The notes under the pieces were generated by a model. That model was not told the DNA's origin and ran no database searches. It was given only the letters and a program-made list of their open reading frames with translations. The position numbers were made by a program, and so were the translations under genes. A DNA stretch of 11,397 nt from CALNYS01 sp964639935 (lineage in GTDB: Bacteria > Planctomycetota > Phycisphaerae > Phycisphaerales > UBA1924): contig CAZXGT010000075.1 of assembly GCA_964639935.1 (NCBI GenBank), positions 1-11,397 of the forward strand, given 5' to 3'. How positions within the stretch are numbered: the first letter of the stretch is position 1; every line of letters begins with the position of its first letter. This document shows, piece after piece, positions 1 through 6,489 of this stretch.

Positions 1-97
1 GCCCCTCGGCTTCTTCGAGAATGAGGTCGCGGACGCGGTGCTCGCGGCCGGGGACGCCGGGGGTTTCGCAGAGTCGTTTGAGCAGGTCGATGTTCAT
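1..97 (-). CDS. M42-family metallo-aminopeptidase, N-terminal fragment
   Basis: The gene reads leftward out of the window, so only the first 32 residues are visible. They contain LLKRLCETPGVPGREHRVRD, which matches the usual opening of M42 peptidases (glutamyl aminopeptidase / 'endoglucanase M' type: a leucine-rich helix, then ETPGVPG). In that family these are cytosolic aminopeptidases with two metal ions and about 340-360 residues; the metal ligands lie further on and cannot be checked here. The ATG at 97-95 has a GAGGA-type ribosome binding site about eight bases upstream on the minus strand (roughly 106-110). The gene is divergent from ygfZ across a 91-base gap. Related M20 or M28 peptidases are less likely but cannot be excluded from so short a piece. 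Confidence 0.72.
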   Translation of the reverse strand, partial: MNIDLLKRLCETPGVPGREHRVRDLILEEAEG

Positions 98-149
98 GGC
101 GGCGGGTCCTCAAGCGGTGATTCGTCGGTCGCGGTCGGCGGGCGGGCTC

Positions 150-155
150 TATGCT
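150..155 (+). promoter_or_regulatory. Possible -10 element for ygfZ
   Basis: TATGCT matches the sigma-70 -10 consensus at four of six positions. It lies about 33 bases before the ygfZ ATG, which would give a leader of roughly 27 bases containing the ribosome binding site. I see no good -35 box at the right spacing, so this is weak. Confidence 0.28.
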
Positions 156-188
156 TCACGCACGAACCCGCAGACGTGAGGAATCAGA

Positions 189-1325
189 ATGGCGAGGCAG
201 AGTCCGAATCGCAAACCGCTCGACGAGCTCGGGGCGATCTTCATGCCCTACGCCGCCGAGGAGCATGAGCCCATCGACACGCCGCAGGTCGTGCAGGGGC
301 TCGAGGAGGAGTACCGCGCTCTTCGCGAGGCCTGCGCGCTCATGGACATGCCCACGCGCGGGACGCTTGAGATCACCGGCGCCGACCGGCTCGACTTCCT
401 CAACAACATGGTGACGCAGGAGCTCCGGCACATGGCCGCGAATCAGTCGCGCCGGAGCTTCTGGCTCAACCGCAAGGGCCGCATCGACGCGGATCTTCGC
501 CTGATCGAGACTGGCGAGCGGATGTGGGCCGACGTCGATGCGCACCGAGCCGGCGTCGCGCTGCGGTCGCTTGGGGAGTTCGTCTTCGCCGAGGATATCG
601 CGATCGAGGACCGAACCGACGCGATGCACCGGATGAGCCTGCACGGGCCGGAGGCCAAGACAGTCCTGGTCAACGCCGCGGAGGGCGAGATCCCGAACGA
701 ACCGGGTGAGACGCGGGTCGTCGCGATCGCCGGCGCCGAGGTCGTCGTGGACCGCCAGGATTCCACCGGCGAGGTGGGCCTCGAGCTGCTCGCGAGAACC
801 GAGGACGCCGCCGTGGTCTTCGGGGCCCTCCGCGACGCCGGGGAGCCCCACGGCCTCCGCGTCTGCGGCTGGCACGCCTGGAACATCGCCCGCCTCGAAG
901 CCGGATGGCCCGTCTACTACCTCGACTTCGGCCCCGACTCCATCCCGCAGGAGACGGGCGTCTTCGCTGATCGCGTCTCGACAACCAAGGGCTGCTACCT
1001 CGGGCAGGAGGTCGTCGCCCGGCTCGAATCCCTCGGCAAGCCCAAGCAGAAGCTGGTGGGCCTCGACCTCGAATCGGACGATCCCACGCTCCAGCCGATG
1101 ACGGGCGACCTGCTCTACGCCGAGAACGCGGAAAAGCCCGTCGGCGCCGTCACCAGCGCGACCCGCAGCCCGGCGCTGGGCGACCGAGCCATCGCCTTCG
1201 CGCAAGTGCGCTTTGCGCAGACGGATGCGGGGACGGCGCTCACGCTCCGCACGGGCGACGGCGAGATGAGAGCGAGAGTGCGCGACCGGCTCGCGGCCGT
1301 CGCCCCCGCGAGCGGTTCGGCCTGA
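189..1325 (+). CDS. ygfZ: YgfZ/GcvT-like folate-binding protein
   Basis: A 378-residue protein of the YgfZ/GcvT family. YgfZ is a cytosolic tetrahydrofolate-binding protein that helps maintain certain iron-sulfur enzymes; it resembles the glycine-cleavage T-protein but does not do that reaction. The diagnostic YgfZ motif KGCYLGQE is at residues 267-274 with the conserved cysteine at 269, followed by VVARLESLGKPKQKLVGL. The N-terminal half carries RGTLEITGADRLDFLNNMVT (about 57-76), typical of the folate-binding fold. E. coli YgfZ is about 326 residues, so this one is somewhat longer, mainly at the N-terminus. The ATG has GAGGA at 178-182, six bases upstream. It is divergent from the M42 gene and convergent with the next gene (39-base gap). 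A true GcvT is unlikely because no other glycine-cleavage genes are nearby and the KGCYxGQE motif is present. Confidence 0.9.
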   Translation: MARQSPNRKPLDELGAIFMPYAAEEHEPIDTPQVVQGLEEEYRALREACALMDMPTRGTLEITGADRLDFLNNMVTQELRHMAANQSRRSFWLNRKGRIDADLRLIETGERMWADVDAHRAGVALRSLGEFVFAEDIAIEDRTDAMHRMSLHGPEAKTVLVNAAEGEIPNEPGETRVVAIAGAEVVVDRQDSTGEVGLELLARTEDAAVVFGALRDAGEPHGLRVCGWHAWNIARLEAGWPVYYLDFGPDSIPQETGVFADRVSTTKGCYLGQEVVARLESLGKPKQKLVGLDLESDDPTLQPMTGDLLYAENAEKPVGAVTSATRSPALGDRAIAFAQVRFAQTDAGTALTLRTGDGEMRARVRDRLAAVAPASGSA

Positions 1326-1364
1326 GCGCCCCGGCCTCGGCGCAGGATCAACCCTCGGGACGCA

Positions 1365-1982
1365 TCAATCCTCGGAAAGAACGCGGCGCACCCGCGCCTC
1401 GCTGTCGATGCCGACCACCGATCGCAGGCGATCACGCTGGAGATCCAGCCGGCCCACCGCCCGGCGGAGGCTCTCGCGGCTCGCCAGATCCCGCGGCTTC
1501 CCGGCCCCGCCCCACGGCGAGGCGAAGAGGCCGTCGACCAGCCAGAGGCGAAGCGGAGGCGTCCCGGCGTACGACTGAAGATCGAGCGCCGAGCCGTCGC
1601 CCGCTTCTGTCGCCTCGCGAACCGCGCTCAGGTACCGCTGCGCGCCCGCGGCGGGGCCGTGAGGCGAGTCCGATCCGAGCAACGCCCGCGAGAGCAGCGG
1701 CGAGAGCGATTCGATCTGCCGCCACGCGTCCTCGGAGCCATCGACCGCGGCGATCGCTACAGCCAGGCCCGGAAGATCGAGACGCGAGAACCGGATCCGG
1801 CTCGCTGCGCGAGGCAGCGTCGCACCGAGCAGATGCTCAATCGCTCGCTCGGCCGTGACGCCGAGACGCGCGATGGGAGCATCGGCGCCGCCGAGCTGCG
1901 CGAACCATGCGGCGTAGAAGGCGTCGCGCCGCGGCGACGAGAGCGCGCGGCAAGCGGCTGGGGTTGTTTCTGCGGTGGGCAT
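1365..1982 (-). CDS. Hypothetical protein, unrecognised (205 aa)
   Basis: I do not recognise this protein. It is 205 residues, rich in Ala, Arg, Leu and Ser, has one cysteine (residue 11), and shows no signal peptide, membrane segment or obvious motif. It is probably soluble and largely helical. A Trp/Pro/Gly-rich patch near residues 140-160 (PPLRLWLVDGLFASPWGG) is the most distinctive part and is followed by an Arg/Leu-rich C-terminal helix. Evidence that it is real: a full-length frame with strong G/C at third codon positions, no competing gene on the other strand, and a GGAG about six bases before the ATG at 1982-1980. It converges on ygfZ and is divergent from the ABC ATPase gene. Function is unknown and the neighbours do not suggest one. 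Confidence 0.68.
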   Translation of the reverse strand: MPTAETTPAACRALSSPRRDAFYAAWFAQLGGADAPIARLGVTAERAIEHLLGATLPRAASRIRFSRLDLPGLAVAIAAVDGSEDAWRQIESLSPLLSRALLGSDSPHGPAAGAQRYLSAVREATEAGDGSALDLQSYAGTPPLRLWLVDGLFASPWGGAGKPRDLASRESLRRAVGRLDLQRDRLRSVVGIDSEARVRRVLSED

Positions 1983-2109
1983 CCTGCGCTCCGCTTTGAA
2001 CTGGTCGCCGAACTCCGCTCGGCGGGCGACGCGACAGACGTCGCCAAATCGAATCTACCACCGCCGATGCGCCGACGCCACGCCTCGCGTCAAGTTGGGA
2101 GGTCCCGGG

Positions 2110-2115
2110 TAGACT
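2110..2115 (+). promoter_or_regulatory. -10 element placed for leaderless ABC ATPase mRNA
   Basis: TAGACT ends six bases before the GTG start codon at 2122. A -10 element at this distance places the transcription start at or next to the start codon, the pattern known for leaderless bacterial genes. A TAG stop in the same frame at 2110-2112 rules out an earlier start. The only Shine-Dalgarno-like run (GGGAGG, about 2097-2102) is about 19 bases away, too far for normal use. I see no -35 box at 16-18 bases. Confidence 0.45.
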
Positions 2116-2121
2116 CCCGCT

Positions 2122-2922
2122 GTGAGCACGTCCGATACAACGCCCCTGCTCGACGTGAGAGACCTGTGCGTGCGATTCCCGCGTCGCGGCGGGGGCTGGC
2201 TGGACGCCGTCAAGGGCGTCGCGTTCTCGCTCGAGCGGGGAGAGACCCTCGGGCTCGTGGGCGAGTCGGGCTCCGGCAAGACCACCACCGGCCGCGCCGC
2301 CCTCCGCCTCATCGACGCCGCGGGCGGGCGGGTGCTTCTCGAGGGCGCAAGCGTCCTGTCGGCGACCGGGCGCGAGCTCCGGCGCCTCCGCCGACGCATG
2401 CAGATCATCTTCCAGGACCCCGGGGGCGCGATGAACCCGCGCCAGCGCGTCTGGCAGATCGTCTCAGAGCCCCTGCTCGTCCAGCGCGTCGCAACGAGCA
2501 AGGGCGATCGTCGCCGGCGCGCCGCCGAGCTCCTCGAGCGCTGCGGCCTCGGCGCCGAAGCGCTGGACCGCCGCCCGCACGAGTTCTCGGGGGGTCAGCG
2601 CCAGCGCATCGTCATCGCCCGCGCCCTCGCGCTCGAGCCCGATCTCGTCGTCTGCGACGAACCGACGAGCGCCCTTGACGTCTCCGTCCAGGCGCAGGTG
2701 CTCAATCTGCTCCGCGATCTCCAGCGCGAGCGCGGTCTCGCCTACCTCTTCATCAGCCACGACATGGGCGTCGTCCGGCACATGTGCGACCGCATCGCCG
2801 TCATGAAAGACGGTGAGATCGTCGAACAGGGCGCGGCCGCGCGCGTCGTCGAATCGCCCGAGCACGCCTACACGCAGCGCCTGCTCTCGAGCGTGCCCCG
2901 CCTCGAGGCGACAATCGCCTGA
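2122..2922 (+). CDS. Opp/Dpp-type ABC transporter ATP-binding protein
   Basis: A 266-residue nucleotide-binding subunit of the oligopeptide/dipeptide/nickel importer class, acting on the cytosolic face of the membrane. Seen in order: Walker A GESGSGKTT (47-55), Q-loop FQDP (97-100), signature SGGQRQR (156-162), Walker B LVVCDE (175-180), D-loop SALD (183-186) and H-loop ISHD (211-214). All catalytic residues are intact. The C-terminus has HAYTQRLLSSVP, matching the HPYT segment of the Opp/Dpp C-terminal extension, then stops. It is therefore shorter than DppF/OppF (about 320 residues) and closer in size to NikE. The GTG start at 2122 is forced by an in-frame TAG at 2110. No permease, binding protein or second ATPase is adjacent, so the substrate cannot be assigned. 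A repeat element lies 18 bases after the stop. Confidence 0.93.
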   Translation: MSTSDTTPLLDVRDLCVRFPRRGGGWLDAVKGVAFSLERGETLGLVGESGSGKTTTGRAALRLIDAAGGRVLLEGASVLSATGRELRRLRRRMQIIFQDPGGAMNPRQRVWQIVSEPLLVQRVATSKGDRRRRAAELLERCGLGAEALDRRPHEFSGGQRQRIVIARALALEPDLVVCDEPTSALDVSVQAQVLNLLRDLQRERGLAYLFISHDMGVVRHMCDRIAVMKDGEIVEQGAAARVVESPEHAYTQRLLSSVPRLEATIA

Positions 2923-2939
2923 CGACGCCGCTCCGACTC

Positions 2940-2990
2940 CGCCTCCCTCTCCCCTTTCCGGAGGGGAGAGGGCCGGGGTGAGGGGTCTCC
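2940..2990 (+). repeat. 51-base hairpin repeat, copy 1
   Basis: The first of two direct copies that differ at 3 of 51 positions (the other is 4050-4100). CCCTCTCCCC (2945-2954) pairs perfectly with GGGGAGAGGG (2963-2972), and a further T-A and T-G pair closes the stem around a four-base loop. The right arm is followed by a GGCCGGGGTGAGGGG tail. Similarity continues loosely to about 3010 (CCATCCTCATCC-like). It starts 18 bases after the ABC ATPase stop. It could slow or end transcription, but no T-run follows, so it is not a typical intrinsic terminator. It looks like a dispersed REP-like intergenic element. Confidence 0.85.
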
Positions 2991-3053
2991 CTTGCCTTCC
3001 ATCCTCATCCCCTACAACGCCCGCCGCCGAAGACGACGGAGGAGGACCCCATC

Positions 3054-4025
3054 ATGCTCCGATTCGCCCTCGCCCTGCTGCTCATCGCCCCCGCGGCCAA
3101 CGCCACCGAGTGGCGCACCATCGGCGCTCCCGGCAACCGCGACACCAACGCCGCCGAGACGCCGTGGATCCCGCCCAGCTCCCCGCGCTTCGGCTACGGC
3201 GCCGTCGACTACGAGTACCGCCTCGCGCGCACCGAGGTCTCCTCCGCCAGCCTCCTCGAGTTCTTCCAGGCCTACGCCCCCTACATGCCGGAGAACGACA
3301 CCGCCGTCGCCCACGGCTCGATCGAGTTTGTCGGCTTCGGCGAGGGCCGTGTCCCGATCTTCCAGCTCGCCAACCCCGACTGGGGAAACCGCCCGGGCCA
3401 GACCACTTGGAACTACTGGGCCCGCTACGTCAACTGGCTCCACAACGACCAGGCGCTCACCCAGGACGCCTTCGAGTCGGGCGTCTACGACACGAGCTTC
3501 TTCGGCGTCGACGACCACGCCGTCACCCGCGCCGAGGGCGCCCGCTTCTGGATCCCAAGCCAGGACGAGTGGGTCAAGGGCATGTACTACGACCCGAACC
3601 GCTACGGCGAGGGCGAGGGGGGCTACTGGCTCTACCCCGACGGCGGGAACGAGCCGCTCGAGCCCGGCTTCCCCGGCGAGGGGGGCGAAACGAACGCGGG
3701 GCCGATCGGCCTGGAGCCGCCAGTTCCGCCCAACGAGATCGGCGCGTACCCCGACACGCAGAGCCCGTGGGGCCTGCTGGACGGCTCGGGCGGGGTGAAG
3801 GAGTGGCTCGAGGATCCGATCCCCGGCGTCGTCGACGCGCGCTACGCGATGGGCTCGAGCATCGGCGACGAGCTCTGGCAGGAGCGCGACCGGATTGATC
3901 TTCCGATCTCTGGGCTCGCCGGATCGACCCCGTTCTACGGCCTTCGCCTGGCGGCGGTGGTGCCATCGCCGGGCGGCGTTGCGCTCCTGACGCTCATCCC
4001 CCTCGCATTCGGCCGGCGTCGCTGA
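3054..4025 (+). CDS. Secreted SUMF1/FGE-like protein with PEP-CTERM-like tail
   Basis: A 323-residue exported protein of the sulfatase-modifying-factor (formylglycine-generating-enzyme-like) fold. A signal peptide covers residues 1-17 (hydrophobic, ending ANA before TEW). Fold motifs: YRLARTEVS (55-63), WARYVNWLH (122-130), RFWIPSQDEWVKGMYYDP (164-181), SPWGLLDGSGGVKEWLED (237-254) and FYGLRLA (294-300). The C-terminus has PSPGG (304-308), a short hydrophobic stretch and RRR (321-323), like PEP-CTERM sorting signals recognised by exosortase. There is no cysteine anywhere, so the copper-binding cysteines of true FGE are missing. Sulfatase activation is therefore unlikely; a surface binding or structural role is more plausible. 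No sulfatase is in the window. The start is supported by GGAGGAGGA at 3038-3046, seven bases before ATG. The gene sits between two copies of a hairpin repeat. Confidence 0.87.
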   Translation: MLRFALALLLIAPAANATEWRTIGAPGNRDTNAAETPWIPPSSPRFGYGAVDYEYRLARTEVSSASLLEFFQAYAPYMPENDTAVAHGSIEFVGFGEGRVPIFQLANPDWGNRPGQTTWNYWARYVNWLHNDQALTQDAFESGVYDTSFFGVDDHAVTRAEGARFWIPSQDEWVKGMYYDPNRYGEGEGGYWLYPDGGNEPLEPGFPGEGGETNAGPIGLEPPVPPNEIGAYPDTQSPWGLLDGSGGVKEWLEDPIPGVVDARYAMGSSIGDELWQERDRIDLPISGLAGSTPFYGLRLAAVVPSPGGVALLTLIPLAFGRRR

Positions 4026-4049
4026 GCCGATCCCGGCGGATCCAACATC

Positions 4050-4100
4050 CGCCTCCCTCTCCCCTTTCCGAAGGCGAGAGGGCCAGGGTGAGGGGTCTCC
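4050..4100 (+). repeat. 51-base hairpin repeat, copy 2
   Basis: The second direct copy of the element at 2940-2990, 1110 bases downstream in the same orientation. Left arm CCCTCTCCCC (4055-4064) pairs with GGCGAGAGGG (4073-4082) with one C-C mismatch. The change G to A at 4071 turns an inner wobble into a T-A pair. Similarity continues in the flank (CCTCCATCC ... ATCCTCATCC, to about 4129). It lies in the gap between the convergent SUMF1-like and asnB genes, so it is 3' of both. Confidence 0.85.
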
Positions 4101-4168
4101 TCCGCCTCCATCCCTCCCAATCCTCATCCGCGCCGGCCCCCGCGGATGCGAGCATTCGCCCTACGCCC

Positions 4169-5989
4169 TCACCACCACCGGTCGCCCCACAGCGCCAGAT
4201 TCATCATCGGCCACGCGATCTTCCAGTGCTTCGCCGGGTTCGCCGCGACCTGCTCGATCGCGCCGGCGTCGAAGAGCTCCCGCGCAAAGCCCGACGACCG
4301 GAAGCGATCCGCCATCAGCGGCAGCCAGCTCGCAAAGGGCAGCGGGAAACTCGCCTTCGCCCGGTTCAGCGGCTCGGCCGGGATGACGCCCTCAAACGCC
4401 CGCCGCAGCACCATCTTCGTCTGCGTCGCGACCGCCGTCGCCGCGCCGCCACTCCCCGCCTCCGGCGCCGGCGCGAACTTCAAATCGATCGGAATCGAAT
4501 GCGCCAGCCGCGCGACCTCCGCGTCCGCGTACGGCGTGCGCCCCTCCACCGACGCGAGCATCGTCGCCGAATCAAGCCGCTGGAGCAGCCCCGTCAGGTT
4601 GATCTTCTCGATGAGCCGAAGGTGCGCATCGAGCGCCCCGCCCCGCTCGCCACACTCCGCCCGCGCCTCAGCAAAAAGCTCGTCGTAGCGCTCGGCGATC
4701 GGCTCGTCGCTCGCCAGCGCCCGCGCCACCTCCGGCGCCAGCATCGCGCTCTTGAGCGCCGGCGCCATCCAGGCCCCCGCCGCGAGCTGCGCCCGCCCGC
4801 CCGTGATCGACCCCATCGCCCCGCTCGCGTGCCGATGCGCCGAGAGCATCGGCGACTCGTACCCCGCGAAGAGCTCGTCGGCGCCCTCGCCCGAGATCGC
4901 CACCGTGCACCCCGCGTCCCGCAGCCGCTTCGCCACCGCGTAGATCGCCACCTCGTTCGGCGTCGAGAGCGGCACGCCCGTTTGCTTCACCATCCACGCC
5001 CACGTCTCGCCGAAGAACCCGCCGTCCACAGGCGCCTCGTGATGCGCCGAGCCGACATGCTGCGCCGCCCGGCGGGCGCAGGCGAGATCGTCATCGTCCG
5101 ATTCACTCGGCGCGCCCGCGCAGAACGTGTGCAGATCCGCGTGCTCGCGCGCGGCGAGCGTCGCCGTGATCGTCGAATCCAGCCCGCCCGAGAGCAGCGC
5201 GCAAAGCGGGACGTCCGAGCGCAGGTGCGCGCCGACCGATCGCTCCACCGCCTCTCGCACCGCCGCAACCGCCTCGCCCTCGTCCCACTCCCCCACCGGC
5301 GTCGGCGCGGCGTAGCGCCGCTGGGTCGCCGACGGCTCCGACCGCCCCACCTCGAGCGAGATCGACTCCCCGGGCGGCAGGCTCAGCACGTTCTCAAAGA
5401 GCGTCCGACCGGCGAACGTCGTGCGGATCGTCGTCAGGTAGGAGCTGATCGTCAGAAGGTCCGGCGCCGGGGAGACCCGCGGGTGGGCGAGGATCGCCCC
5501 CGGCTCCGAGGCGAAGACCAGCTCGCCCGGGAGCACCGAATAGAAAAGCGGCTTGACCCCCAGGCGATCCCGCGCGAGCAGCAGCGTCCTCGCGTGCGCG
5601 TCGGCAAAGCCGAACGCGAACATCCCCCGCAGCCTCGGCAGCGCCGCCTCGCCCCAGGTGATCAGCGACCAGAGCAGCGTCTCCGCATCGCACTCGGAGC
5701 GGAACCGGACGCCCTCGCGAGCGAGCTCCCGCCGAAGCTCCGCGTCGTTGTAGAGCTCGCCGTTGTAGGTCAGGGCGTAGCGGCCGCTCGGATCGACCAT
5801 CGGCTGCGCGCCGGCGGGCGTCGGGTCGATCACCGCCAGGCGCCGGTGCCCGAAGAGAAAGGGCCCAGAGCGCCACAGCCCGGCGCCGTCGGGCCCGCGC
5901 CGCGCCATCACGTCGCGCATCCGCTCGGCCCAGCGGTCGTCGACCGAGGGCTCGGCGCCGAAGCTCGCGATGCCGAGAATCCCGCACAC
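4169..5989 (-). CDS. asnB: Asparagine synthetase B (glutamine-hydrolysing)
   Basis: A 606-residue cytosolic enzyme that makes asparagine from aspartate, ATP and glutamine-derived ammonia. The N-terminal class II glutaminase domain begins MCGILGI, with nucleophile Cys2. It continues with RRGPDGAG (30-37), GHRRLAVID (47-55), YNGELYN (75-81), ECDAETLLW (99-107) and RGMFAFG (121-127). The synthetase domain has the pyrophosphate-binding LSGGLDST (266-273) and SGEGADELFAGY (366-377). Both halves look complete and the length is normal. The start is GTG at 5989-5987: only this puts the catalytic cysteine at position 2, and the first upstream ATG in frame would add 94 unrelated residues that overlap the preceding gene. 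It begins seven bases after the stop of the small LigD-phosphoesterase-like gene, so the two are probably co-transcribed and coupled; AAGGG just before the GTG may serve as a weak ribosome binding site. A homologue that amidates another substrate, as in some polysaccharide clusters, cannot be excluded. Confidence 0.93.
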   Translation of the reverse strand: MCGILGIASFGAEPSVDDRWAERMRDVMARRGPDGAGLWRSGPFLFGHRRLAVIDPTPAGAQPMVDPSGRYALTYNGELYNDAELRRELAREGVRFRSECDAETLLWSLITWGEAALPRLRGMFAFGFADAHARTLLLARDRLGVKPLFYSVLPGELVFASEPGAILAHPRVSPAPDLLTISSYLTTIRTTFAGRTLFENVLSLPPGESISLEVGRSEPSATQRRYAAPTPVGEWDEGEAVAAVREAVERSVGAHLRSDVPLCALLSGGLDSTITATLAAREHADLHTFCAGAPSESDDDDLACARRAAQHVGSAHHEAPVDGGFFGETWAWMVKQTGVPLSTPNEVAIYAVAKRLRDAGCTVAISGEGADELFAGYESPMLSAHRHASGAMGSITGGRAQLAAGAWMAPALKSAMLAPEVARALASDEPIAERYDELFAEARAECGERGGALDAHLRLIEKINLTGLLQRLDSATMLASVEGRTPYADAEVARLAHSIPIDLKFAPAPEAGSGGAATAVATQTKMVLRRAFEGVIPAEPLNRAKASFPLPFASWLPLMADRFRSSGFARELFDAGAIEQVAANPAKHWKIAWPMMNLALWGDRWW

Positions 5990-5996
5990 CGGGCCC

Positions 5997-6395
5997 TTAT
6001 CGGCCCGATGGCCCCTTCGCCGTGACGCCGAACCGCCAGAGATCCCCACGAACCGCGGCCCCCTCGAGAACCCGCGGGCCGGCGCCCCAGTCGAGCCGCA
6101 CGCGCAGGCGTCCCGGCGTCTCCTCGAGCCCGATCGCCTCGGCCTGCGCGAGCCGGCGCACCGCGCCGCGATCGCGCCCCGCGACCGGCTCGAGCGCCCC
6201 CTCGAACTCGAGATAGATCGAGCGGTGATCCAACAGCCGCTTGGCGTCAAACGCCGCGGTGTGCGGATCATCGATGCGGACGCCGACGCGGAAGGCGATC
6301 AGCGGCGAGGCCGCGTCGCCGCTCCGCGCCGTCAGCCAGTCGAAATGGCTCGTCCCGTCGGGAAGGGTGTGAAGCAGGAGCACGGCGGTCGGCAT
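5997..6395 (-). CDS. Small LigD 3'-phosphoesterase-like protein (putative)
   Basis: A 132-residue protein without signal peptide or membrane segment. The N-terminal half lines up with the 3'-phosphoesterase domain of bacterial DNA ligase D: LLHTLPDGTSHFDWL (6-20 region) against that family's H...RLHYD motif, and LDHRSIYLEFEG (55-66) against its DHPLEYGDFEG-type motif. This keeps His9, His17, Asp19, His57 and Tyr61 in family positions, but the arginine two residues after the Asp is Leu21. LigD phosphoesterase domains trim 3' ends of DNA using a metal ion; whether this small protein does so is unproven. No ligase or polymerase domain is attached. The chosen ATG (6395-6393) begins the conserved region, and a TACGCT box lies exactly six bases upstream; an ATG at 6479 would overlap the divergent gene's leader. 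It is followed after seven bases by asnB. Confidence 0.6.
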   Translation of the reverse strand: MPTAVLLLHTLPDGTSHFDWLTARSGDAASPLIAFRVGVRIDDPHTAAFDAKRLLDHRSIYLEFEGALEPVAGRDRGAVRRLAQAEAIGLEETPGRLRVRLDWGAGPRVLEGAAVRGDLWRFGVTAKGPSGR

Positions 6396-6401
6396 GGAAA
6401 G

Positions 6402-6407
6402 AGCGTA
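6402..6407 (-). promoter_or_regulatory. -10 element placed for leaderless minus-strand pair
   Basis: On the minus strand TACGCT is followed by six bases and then the ATG at 6395, the same spacing as TAGACT before the ABC ATPase gene. No Shine-Dalgarno sequence is seen between them. This suggests leaderless transcription of the small protein-asnB pair. It shares its central TA with a plus-strand -10-like TAGTCT at 6406-6411. Confidence 0.4.
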
Positions 6408-6411
6408 GTCT
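6406..6411 (+). promoter_or_regulatory. Possible -10 element for the TPR lipoprotein gene
   Basis: TAGTCT on the plus strand would start a transcript near 6418, leaving a leader of about 80 bases before the lipoprotein ATG. It overlaps the minus-strand TACGCT by two bases. There is no clear -35 box. Confidence 0.25.
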
Positions 6412-6483
6412 GAAGGCTGAGGCGTCGGCGCCCGCGTCTGCAGAGCGTGCGGCGACATGGACGATGACTCCAAAGCCACGCAG

Positions 6484-6489
6484 AAAGGA
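6484..6489 (+). promoter_or_regulatory. Ribosome binding site deciding the lipoprotein start
   Basis: AAAGGA lies seven bases before the ATG at 6497. The alternative in-frame ATG at 6464 has no such site and would add 11 residues ahead of the signal peptide, so 6497 is preferred. Confidence 0.65.

Noticed and set aside
156..1205. 349-residue open frame on the minus strand, antisense to ygfZ
   Set aside because: It is a GC-driven shadow frame. The plus strand encodes a clear YgfZ with the family motif, and the antisense product resembles no protein.
1326..1343. Hairpin between ygfZ and the convergent hypothetical gene as a terminator
   Set aside because: The stem GCGCC/GGCGC is only five base pairs and no T-run follows on either strand; it may be chance in GC-rich DNA.
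3054..4025. Active formylglycine-generating enzyme that matures a sulfatase
   Set aside because: The protein has no cysteine, and no sulfatase gene is in the window.
3012..4127. 371-residue open frame on the minus strand, antisense to the SUMF1-like gene
   Set aside because: It is a shadow frame: the plus-strand gene has a signal peptide, fold motifs and a ribosome binding site, and this frame would also read through the second repeat.
4088..6025. 645-residue open frame on the plus strand, antisense to asnB
   Set aside because: Its product is an Arg/Pro-rich low-complexity protein, typical of antisense frames in high-GC genes. asnB on the other strand is intact.
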